From CAYZSU01 sp964480565 (GTDB lineage Bacteria > UBA10199 > 2-02-FULL-44-16 > JAAZCA01): a stretch of DNA of 22,361 nucleotides. The stretch is taken from positions 1 to 22,361 of the forward strand of contig CAYZSU010000039.1 of NCBI GenBank assembly GCA_964480565.1, given 5' to 3'. The notes under the pieces are model-generated. The model worked only from the letters and a program-made list of their open reading frames with translations, made no database searches and was not told the DNA's origin. The position numbers and the translations under genes were made by a program. Positions within the stretch are counted from its first letter, which is position 1. Every line of letters starts with the position of its first letter. This document shows positions 9,148 through 16,274 of this stretch, piece by piece.

Positions 9148-10737
9148 ATGAAGGAATTTGCTTGGATATGTAGTGTGATTGCTGTTTTTACAATGTCATG
9201 TAGTTCATCATCAACCAAGATATCGACAACCACATCGGTTGCACCTGTAAAAAAAGTGTTTCGTATTGGCGAAGTCGCAGAACCGGAATTTTTGGATCCT
9301 GCGAAAATGAGCGATGCATCCTCCAGCCATATTGCGGTTAATCTCTATGAAGGATTGACAGATTATGATCATAAGACATTTAAACCTGTGCCAGGTGTGG
9401 CCACACATTGGGATATCAGTAAGAACGGCAAAGTCTATACATTTTATTTGCGGCAAAATGCCAAGTGGAGTGATGGTAAGTCTGTGACTGCACAGGACTT
9501 TGTGTATTCCTGGCAGCGTGTGTTAAATCCGGAAACTGCGTCAAAATATGCATTTATTATGTATTATATGAAGAATGCCTATGCGATTAATAAAGGAACA
9601 ATTAAGGACCTCAATCAGTTGGGTGTAACGGCATTGGATGACTATACCTTGCGCGTGGAATTAGAAAATCCCACGCCGTTTTTTGTGTCGCTCGTTGGGT
9701 GGTATACCTATCGACCCGTTAGAAAAGATATTGTTGAAAAGTATAATGAACGTTGGACCAGGCCAGAGCATTTTGTGGGCAATGGCTACTTTACTCTATC
9801 TGAATGGATTCCGCAAAAGCATGTGTCCATTGTACCCAATGAGCATTATTGGGATCGCAAAAATGTACATTTGGATAAGGTGGTATTTCATCCATTAGAA
9901 GAGCGTGAAACCGCTTTAAAAAAATATTTAAAGGGTGAGTTGGAATATGTGTATGATTTGCCCGCAATGAAGGTGATCGATTTGAAAAAACGCCCTGATT
10001 ACCATGAACCCATGCAGTTGGGAACATATATGCTCATCATTAATACGACGCAGGCACCGATGGATAATCAAAAATTGCGAAAAGCCCTATCCTATGCCAT
10101 TGATCGCAAGCAATTGGTAAAATTGATTAATCGTGGAAAGGCATCAGCGAGTTATATCCCCAGTGGATTGGGCGAATATAACTCTGCTAGAGGGTGTGAG
10201 TTTAATCCTGTAAAAGCAAAAGAACTGTTAAAAGAGGCGGGGTATACCAGTGGTGCAGATATGCCTGAAGTTACATTGCTCTACAATACCAATGAAAATC
10301 ATAAAACAGTGATGCAAATTTTACAAAATATGTGGAAAACGCATTTAGGCATCCATGTTCAGATTCATAATATGGAATGGAAAATTGTATTAAAGTCTCA
10401 AGTGAATCTAAATTATCAAATTTCTCGTCTGGGCTGGATTGGTGATTATTTTGATCCCAATACATTTTTAGAGATTTTCTTAAGCGAATCGTCAAGCAAT
10501 CTGGTTGGTTGGAAAAATAAAGAATACGATGCATTGCTTGCCAAGGCCATGCAAACGACCGATGATACAAAGCGTTATGAGCTTTATCATCAAGCGGAAA
10601 CTATGTTACTCGATCATTCACCGATGATTCCTATTTATACCTATACGGTGCCTATGTTAATAAGTCCAAAACTGACACATTTTTATACGAATATGATGAA
10701 TATGCATCCCTTAAAGTATGTGGATATGACGGAATAA
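9148..10737 (+). CDS. oppA: OppA-like peptide-binding lipoprotein, copy 4
   Basis: The chosen start is ATG 9148, which has GGAGG at 9139-9143. It gives a clean lipoprotein signal ending at Cys18 (TMSC) followed by serines. An in-frame TTG at 9115 would add 11 residues and lacks a ribosome site. The mature protein is a full-length OppA-like binder (529 residues with signal) with AEPEFLDPAKM, AKWSDGKSVTAQDFVYSWQR, NMEWKI and WIGDYFDPNTF (Asp433). The expected TAHDF motif is TAQDF here. It lies 34 bases after copy 3 and is probably in the same transcript. The role is peptide capture for OppBCDF, inferred from family and context. Confidence 0.92.
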   Translation: MKEFAWICSVIAVFTMSCSSSSTKISTTTSVAPVKKVFRIGEVAEPEFLDPAKMSDASSSHIAVNLYEGLTDYDHKTFKPVPGVATHWDISKNGKVYTFYLRQNAKWSDGKSVTAQDFVYSWQRVLNPETASKYAFIMYYMKNAYAINKGTIKDLNQLGVTALDDYTLRVELENPTPFFVSLVGWYTYRPVRKDIVEKYNERWTRPEHFVGNGYFTLSEWIPQKHVSIVPNEHYWDRKNVHLDKVVFHPLEERETALKKYLKGELEYVYDLPAMKVIDLKKRPDYHEPMQLGTYMLIINTTQAPMDNQKLRKALSYAIDRKQLVKLINRGKASASYIPSGLGEYNSARGCEFNPVKAKELLKEAGYTSGADMPEVTLLYNTNENHKTVMQILQNMWKTHLGIHVQIHNMEWKIVLKSQVNLNYQISRLGWIGDYFDPNTFLEIFLSESSSNLVGWKNKEYDALLAKAMQTTDDTKRYELYHQAETMLLDHSPMIPIYTYTVPMLISPKLTHFYTNMMNMHPLKYVDMTE

Positions 10738-10792
10738 TTGTACGATAAAAATGCGATAATGATCTAGGTAGTGATATGAAAAGGGGTGTTAA

Positions 10793-12400
10793 ATGCGCCA
10801 AATTAAGCAATTGATTGTAGGAATAGTTATTATGGGGCTGTGCCTGGCATGTCAGAGTAATAGTTCTACAGTATCTTCGGATAAGACTGTTTTAAAATCA
10901 GATCCAGGTATAAACGGAAAAATTATTCATGTAGGAAATGGCTCTGATCCAGAATATTTGGATCCAGGCCTAGTGACAGGGGCTGCCGGTGTTAATATTG
11001 TGGTTAATTTATTTGAGGGATTAACGGATTTTGACCATAAGACATTGGAGCCAAAACCTGCAATAGCGACGCATTGGAATATCAGTCCCAATGGCAAACT
11101 ATATACTTTTCATTTACGCAAAAATGCCAAGTGGTCGGATGGGTCTGCTGTAACAGCGCATGATTTTGTGTATTCCTGGCAGCGCGTGGTAAATCCGATT
11201 ACTGCATCGAGATATGCCTATATTATGTATTTTGTGAAAAATGCGCATGCAATAAATACAGGGAAAATCACTGATTTAAGCCAGTTGGGCATAAGGGCTG
11301 TGGATGATTATACATTGCTTGTAACATTGGAGAATGCCACGCCATTTTTTCCATCATTGGTGGCATGGCATACGTATCGACCTGTCAAAAAAGAGGTGAT
11401 TGAAGCACATGCGGAACGATGGACTTTGCCAGAGCATTTTGTAGGGAATGGTTATTTTAAAATCACTGAGTGGGTGCCGCAAAAACAAATATCCATAGAG
11501 CCCAATGATCATTATTGGGATAAGCAATTTGTATATTTGGATAAAGTGGTTTTTCACTCCATTGAAGATAGCAATACAGAGTTGAAAAAATACCTCAAAG
11601 GGGAATTGCATTATATATTTGATGTGCCAAATGTCAAAAAAGAGGAGCTTCGTAAAACGCGTTCTGATTATTTTGATGTGTCTAAATTGGCAACATATGC
11701 ATTAAATATAAATATCAAAAAACCACCATTAGATAATAAAAAAGTGCGTCAAGCCTTGGCCTATGCCATTGATCGCGAAAAATTAGTTGAAGTGATTGAT
11801 AAAGGAATTGCTAATGCAAGTTATACTCCCAAAGGCATTGGTTCCTATAATCCACCGAATGACGATTATTTTCAGCCGGAAAAAGCCAGGGCACTGTTAA
11901 GGGATGCCGGGTATGAAAATGGCAAAGGAATGCCCAAAATTACGCTATACTATAATACCAATGAGAATCACAAAATGATCATGCAAGTGATTCAAAATAT
12001 GTGGAAGCGTCACTTAAATATCAATGTGGCATTACTCAATATGGAGTGGAAGGTCTTGCTTAAAACAAAAGCCAATAAGGATTTTCAAATGATTCGCGCA
12101 GGCTGGATTGGGGATTATGCGGATCCCAATACGTTTTTGGATATGTTTATGACTGATTCCAGTCAAAATGCTACTAACTGGTCAAATATCGAATATGATA
12201 CATTGATTAAAAAATCCATGCAAACATTGGATAGAGACAAACGGAATCAGTATTTTTATGAGGCTGAAACGATTTTATTGGATGACGTACCTATGATTGC
12301 ATTGTTTACAAATACAGCGTCTATTATGTATCAGGGTTTGGAAAATTTTCATTCAAATTTTATGAATGTTCATCCATTTAAATATGTGAAGAAGAAATAA
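10793..12400 (+). CDS. oppA: OppA-like peptide-binding lipoprotein, copy 5
   Basis: A 535-residue member of the array, 55 bases after copy 4, with AAGGGG at 10781-10786 before ATG. The lipobox CLAC gives Cys20 with Gln at +2, then a longer low-complexity linker than in other copies. Markers are SDPEYLDPGL, AKWSDGSAVTAHDFVYSWQR, NMEWKV and WIGDYADPNTF (Asp441). It is closest to copy 6: both have PITASRYAYIMYF, a YTPKGIGSY segment and AGWIGDYADP, and bases 11186-11233 are identical to 13038-13085. A rho-independent terminator follows the stop by about 24 bases, so this is probably the last gene of the first oppA transcription unit. It is intact. Confidence 0.93.
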   Translation: MRQIKQLIVGIVIMGLCLACQSNSSTVSSDKTVLKSDPGINGKIIHVGNGSDPEYLDPGLVTGAAGVNIVVNLFEGLTDFDHKTLEPKPAIATHWNISPNGKLYTFHLRKNAKWSDGSAVTAHDFVYSWQRVVNPITASRYAYIMYFVKNAHAINTGKITDLSQLGIRAVDDYTLLVTLENATPFFPSLVAWHTYRPVKKEVIEAHAERWTLPEHFVGNGYFKITEWVPQKQISIEPNDHYWDKQFVYLDKVVFHSIEDSNTELKKYLKGELHYIFDVPNVKKEELRKTRSDYFDVSKLATYALNINIKKPPLDNKKVRQALAYAIDREKLVEVIDKGIANASYTPKGIGSYNPPNDDYFQPEKARALLRDAGYENGKGMPKITLYYNTNENHKMIMQVIQNMWKRHLNINVALLNMEWKVLLKTKANKDFQMIRAGWIGDYADPNTFLDMFMTDSSQNATNWSNIEYDTLIKKSMQTLDRDKRNQYFYEAETILLDDVPMIALFTNTASIMYQGLENFHSNFMNVHPFKYVKKK

Positions 12401-12423
12401 GCATGAGACATAAGTAGATAGGT

Positions 12424-12453
12424 AAAAGGGCGAATAGTTATTCGCCTTTTTTT
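12424..12453 (+). terminator. Rho-independent terminator after oppA copy 5
   Basis: Arms GGGCGAATA and TATTCGCC form a GC-containing stem around a two-base centre, flanked by an A-run on the left and a run of seven T on the right. One G is bulged. It lies 24 bases after the copy 5 stop and before copy 6, so it should split the oppA array into 5+2 genes on the transcript level. Confidence 0.8.
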
Positions 12454-12499
12454 ATAGCTGAATTTCTTTACGGAACTGCCCTTAAAAATAGCAATTTCT

Positions 12500-12607
12500 G
12501 GGGTTGTTCAAAAACGTTCAGATTCAATGTGGACACATACATACAAGTATATAACCGAATTGGATTTTACTTGTGGGCGCCGAAGATGAGCGTTTTTCAA
12601 CAACCCC
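12500..12607. repeat. Short copy (108 bp) of a structured inverted-repeat element
   Basis: The outer arms are 12500-12516 (GGGGTTGTTCAAAAACG) and 12591-12607 (the inverse complement, 16 of 17 matching). Inside is an inner pair of arms, ATTCAAT and ATTGGAT, around CATACATACAAGTATATAAC. A second, larger copy sits at 16010-16231. The two share the outer arms, the inner CATACATAC segment and the CGAAGATG right side. About 26 bases to the left (12472-12499) also resemble the left flank of the other copy. No coding capacity is seen. It looks like a MITE or other mobile palindromic repeat. Confidence 0.75.
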
Positions 12608-12656
12608 TTTACATTGCATCAGAAACTAAGTAGATACGCTCTAATAAGGAGAAACT

Positions 12657-14232
12657 ATGAGACAATGGATAATTATCAGTATATTGCTTGTTATGAATGT
12701 TTTGGGATGTAGTTCGAATGATAAAGATAGTGCTCATATCCAAAAAACGACCGATCAGAAGCAAGTGGAAAAAATATTTTATTTTAATAATGGTTCGGAA
12801 CCTGAATATTTAGATCCTGGCCTGGCGTCAGATGGCGCGTCATTTAATATTATCATCAATTTATTTGAAGGCTTAATCGAATATGATAATCAAACATTGC
12901 AGCCAAAACCAGCAGTTGCGACGCATTGGGATATTAGTCCAGATGGAAAGGTCTATACATTTCATCTGCGCCAAAATGCCAAGTGGTCGGATGACTCACT
13001 CGTTACAGCTCATGATTTTGTTTATTCCTGGCAACGTGTGGTAAATCCGATTACTGCATCGAGATATGCCTATATTATGTATTTTATTAAGAATGCAACG
13101 GCCATTAATAAAGGAACGATCAAGGACATGAATCAATTAGGGGTCACAGCCATTGATAATTTTACATTGCGAGTGGAATTGGAAAATCCGACACCATTTT
13201 TTCCATCCATTGTTGCAGGTATGTCCTATCGTCCTGTAAAAAAAGCCATTATTGAAAAATATGGCGACAAATGGACATTGCCTCAAAATATTGTGGGTAA
13301 TGGTTATTTTAAGCTGTCTGAATGGATTCCACAAAAGCAGATTACAGTTGTGCGTAATGATCTGTATTGGGATAAACAAAATGTACCTTTGGACAAAGTA
13401 ATTTTTTATGCCATTGAGGATGCGGAGACAGGGTTAAAAAAATATTTAAAGGGCGAAATTCATTATATGTATGATGTGCCGTTAGTAAAAAAAGAAATGC
13501 TATCCAAGCGCGATGATTATCATGATATGCCGCTACTTGGAAGTTATGCAATTATTGCAAATATTCAAAAACCACCGATGGATAATAAAAAATTTCGCCA
13601 AGCCCTAGCATTTGCCATTGATCGTCAGAAATTGGTAAAGGTAATCAATCGTGGTAAGGCCAATGCGAGCTATACGCCTAAGGGAATAGGCAGTTATGAG
13701 CCCCCACAAGGTACGTATTTTGATCCAGATAAAGCCAGGCAACTATTAAAGGAATCCGGTTATGTGGATGGTACGGATATTCCTGAGATTACATTGATCT
13801 ATAATACGAGCGAAAATCATAAGATGATCATGCAGGTCATTCGTAATATGTGGAAGGTCAATTTAGGCATTCAGGTCAATTTATTAAATATGGAATGGAA
13901 AGTACTATTAAAGACAAAAAATAATATGGATTTCCACTTAGCGCGTGCAGGTTGGATTGGTGATTACGCGGATCCGCATACGTTTTTAAATATGTATACA
14001 TCAACATCGAGCTATAACTTTACCAACTGGAGCAATGCGCGTTATGATGAATTAATTGCAAAATCCATGACGACATTGGATCAAAAAAAACGAAATGCTT
14101 ATTTTTATGAGGCTGNNNNNNNNNNTATTTACATATACTCGTGCAGTGCTAGCGAGTAAATTATTGGAAAATTTTCATGCAAATGCAGTGGATGTTCACC
14201 CCTTAAAATATGTAAACTTAAAAAATAAATAG
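12657..14232 (+). CDS. oppA: OppA-like peptide-binding lipoprotein, copy 6 (interrupted by an assembly gap)
   Basis: AAGGAG at 12646-12651 precedes the ATG. The lipobox VLGC gives Cys18. Markers are SEPEYLDPGL, AKWSDDSLVTAHDFVYSWQR, NMEWKV and WIGDYADPHTF (Asp436). Ten N at 14116-14125 interrupt the gene after YFYEA. Reading straight through the N gives a false stop near 14159. In the frame shifted by one, the sequence after the gap reads FTYTRAVLASKLLENFHANA and runs to TAG 14230-14232, matching the C-terminus of copy 5. Alignment with the other copies predicts about 36 missing bases rather than 10, so the gene is very probably intact and the N-run is a placeholder of the wrong length. It is the closest relative of copy 5. 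Confidence 0.88.
14116..14125. other. Assembly gap (10 N)
   Basis: Ten undetermined bases inside oppA copy 6. The upstream part ends one base into a codon, and 13 positions separate that base from the resumed reading frame (TTT at 14128). That is 26 fewer than the 39 expected from the other copies. The gap lies in a region repeated in all seven genes, a likely cause of assembly failure. Confidence 0.95.
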
Positions 14233-14270
14233 AATCATAAGTTAAGTGTAATTTATGAATAGGAGGATGT

Positions 14271-15851
14271 ATGAAGCGATTTATTATATGGATGATGCCA
14301 GTGATGATGATAATGTCTTTGCTGAGCGCCTGTAGTTCGAGTTCAACACAATCAAGCAAAACCTTACCCAATACATTGCACATGAATAATGTCAATGATC
14401 CGGAATATTTGGATCCCACATTGGCGTCGGATACGCAATCATCCAATATTATTATCAATTTATTTGAAGGAATTGTGGATTATGATCCAAAAACACTACA
14501 GCCAGTCCCCGGTGTTGCCAAGCGATGGGTCATTAGTAAGGATAGCAAGGTCTATACATTTTATTTGCGAAAAAATGCGATATGGAGTGATGGCAAACCA
14601 GTGACTGCGCATGATTTTGTATACGCATGGCAGCGTTTAGTTAATCCCATGACTGCAGCTAAGTATGCGCATATGTTGTATTATGTGAAAAATGCCAAGG
14701 AAATTAATGCCGGCAAAATAAAAGATGTCGCCAAGCTCGGCGTAAAAGCATTGGATGATTATACTTTTGAAGTGACATTAAATAACCCCACGCCATTTTT
14801 TCTATCCGTGGCAAGTTGGTATACATTGCGACCAGTTAGAAAAGATATTGTTGAAAAATATGGCAATAAATGGACACGGCCAGAACACATGGTATGCAAT
14901 GGTTATTTTAAACTCACGAAATGGACACCCTTAAAAGAAATTGTAATTGAAAAGAACGCTACATATTGGGATAAGGCCAATGTATATTTGGATAAAGTGG
15001 TTTTTCATCCTATTGAAGATCATGATACGGCATTAAAGAAATATTTGCGCGGTGAAATTCATTATACCGATGAACTTCCTTCAGTAAAAATACCGTCATT
15101 AAGAAAACGCCCAGATTTTATCGAAGCGCCAAATTTAGCTAATTATTATTTACAGATCAATGTATCCCATCCAGTGCTTGGTAATAAGCTAGTGCGTCAA
15201 GCGATTGCCCATGCCATTGATCGCAAGCGTATTGTACAGGTATTGGGGTATGGGTATCCACATACATCCGCCACACCATTGCATGTACTTGATTATGTGC
15301 CCCCTAAAGGACTATCCTTTGACCCTGTAAAAGCTAAAGCATTATTAATTCAAGCAGGATATAGCGATCTATCCACTATTCCACCCATTCAGTTGATTTA
15401 CAATACCAGTGAAAATCACAAAAAGGTCATGGAAATGGTCCAAAATATGCTGACCAAGCATTTGGGATTGCGCGTGGAGCTCTATAATATGGAGTGGAAG
15501 GTATTCTTAAAAACAAAAGCTTCAGGAAATTTTGAAATGTCGCGGTTTGGTTGGATTGGTGATTATGTGGATCCAGATACATTTTTGGCCTTATTTCTTA
15601 GCCAAAGCCAAATGAATGACAGTGGCTGGAAAAATCCAGCTTATGATGCATTGATAACAAAAGCCAATCAAATTATTGATAATAAACAGCGTTGGAAACT
15701 ATTTCAGAAAGCGGAAAAAATACTATTGGATGAATTGCCAGTTATTCCTATTTTTATTCAAACGCGTCCAACATTGATTAATGAACGAGTTAGTGGAATC
15801 TATCCCAATGTAATTGGAAAATACCCATTAAAAGGGGTACGTATAAAATAG
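14271..15851 (+). CDS. oppA: OppA-like peptide-binding lipoprotein, copy 7
   Basis: The last array member has 526 residues, 38 bases after the reconstructed end of copy 6, with a strong AGGAGG at 14261-14266. The lipobox LSAC gives Cys21 followed by four serines. It is the most divergent copy at several otherwise conserved places: VAKRW instead of ATHW, AIWSD instead of AKWSD, FVYAWQR instead of FVYSWQR, VCNGYF instead of the usual VGNGYF, and QNMLTKH instead of QNMWKxH. The alpha-amino binding motif is kept as WIGDYVDPDTF (Asp431), as is NMEWKV. A terminator follows 28 bases after the stop, so copies 6 and 7 may form a unit. The frame is intact; ligand preference is unknown. Confidence 0.92.
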   Translation: MKRFIIWMMPVMMIMSLLSACSSSSTQSSKTLPNTLHMNNVNDPEYLDPTLASDTQSSNIIINLFEGIVDYDPKTLQPVPGVAKRWVISKDSKVYTFYLRKNAIWSDGKPVTAHDFVYAWQRLVNPMTAAKYAHMLYYVKNAKEINAGKIKDVAKLGVKALDDYTFEVTLNNPTPFFLSVASWYTLRPVRKDIVEKYGNKWTRPEHMVCNGYFKLTKWTPLKEIVIEKNATYWDKANVYLDKVVFHPIEDHDTALKKYLRGEIHYTDELPSVKIPSLRKRPDFIEAPNLANYYLQINVSHPVLGNKLVRQAIAHAIDRKRIVQVLGYGYPHTSATPLHVLDYVPPKGLSFDPVKAKALLIQAGYSDLSTIPPIQLIYNTSENHKKVMEMVQNMLTKHLGLRVELYNMEWKVFLKTKASGNFEMSRFGWIGDYVDPDTFLALFLSQSQMNDSGWKNPAYDALITKANQIIDNKQRWKLFQKAEKILLDELPVIPIFIQTRPTLINERVSGIYPNVIGKYPLKGVRIK

Positions 15852-15879
15852 ATGTTTTAAATTAATATCAAAAAGAAAC

Positions 15880-15915
15880 GCGGTGATTGCAAAAATGCAG
15901 TTGCCGCTTTTTTTT
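15880..15915 (+). terminator. Rho-independent terminator after oppA copy 7
   Basis: The arms GCGGTGATTGCA and TGCAGTTGCCGC pair along all 12 positions if three G-U pairs are allowed. The loop is four A, followed by eight T ending at 15915. It ends the oppA array 28 bases after the stop codon. Confidence 0.85.
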
Positions 15916-15980
15916 AGAAGAATTTGGCCCAATATTATATTGTGCTGTATCAACAAATCTGATTTAACTTCAAACTATGT

Positions 15981-16009
15981 TATGGGACTGTTTAAAAATA
16001 GCAATTTTA
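15981..16009. repeat. Left direct repeat flanking the large structured repeat
   Basis: The segment starting TATGGGACTGTTTAAAAATA recurs with few changes at 16244-16274, on the other side of the 222-bp element. A related stretch also precedes the short element copy at 12472-12499. It could be a target duplication, part of the element itself, or a duplicated 5' end of the downstream Wzi-type gene: the left copy would read MGLFKNSNF, the right one MGLLKNRRF. Confidence 0.6.
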
Positions 16010-16231
16010 GGGAGTGTTCAAAAATGTTCAGATTGCCTAACCTCTATCGAATTACTAGAGGTTTCAGGCATAAACGCGACTAACACTTAGCAGCCGTATA
16101 TCTATACGGTTGCTAAGTGAGTCTTGTTTGCAAGGGCGGACAGCAAATCCAATGAAGGCGCATACATACGAGTATGTAACTGAATTGGATTTGCTGGACA
16201 ACGCCGAAGATGGGCGTTTTTCAACACTCCT
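16010..16231. repeat. Large copy (222 bp) of the structured inverted-repeat element
   Basis: The outer arms 16010-16026 and 16215-16231 are inverse complements, allowing one mismatch and a G-U pair. Inside lie three further hairpins. The first, 16035-16069, pairs GCCTAACCTCT with AGAGGTTTCAGGC. The second, 16084-16119, is a 36-base palindrome centred on TC with 17-pair arms, including one G-U. The third, about 16143-16197, has arms GCAAATCCAAT and ATTGGATTTGC enclosing CATACATACGAGTATG. The 108-bp copy at 12500 lacks the first two hairpins, so it looks like an internal deletion. Open frames crossing it have no ribosome sites and are not called. Confidence 0.75.
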
Positions 16232-16243
16232 GTTATGGAAAAC

Positions 16244-16274
16244 TATGGGACTGTTAAAAAATAGGCGATTTGTA
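16244..16274. repeat. Right direct repeat, overlapping the start of the Wzi-type gene
   Basis: The segment TATGGGACTGTTAAAAAATA and the following dozen bases repeat 15981-16009 with a one-base insertion and a few substitutions. It contains the proposed start codon 16245-16247 and encodes the first residues of the signal peptide. Confidence 0.6.

Noticed and set aside
12657..14159. oppA copy 6 as a truncated pseudogene
   Set aside because: The stop arises only from reading through ten N; the next frame after the gap restores the conserved C-terminus.
4258..15851. Repeated gene array as a CRISPR or tandem-repeat locus
   Set aside because: The repeats are whole diverged genes of about 1.6 kb with separate signal peptides, not short direct repeats with spacers.
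15883..16083. Short plus-strand open frame of 66 codons
   Set aside because: It begins inside the terminator stem and runs through the repeat element, with no ribosome site or recognisable protein.
16110..16244. Upstream extension of the Wzi-type gene starting at TTG 16110 (or ATG 16152)
   Set aside because: It lies inside the hairpin element, has no ribosome site, and would bury a clear signal peptide that begins at 16245.
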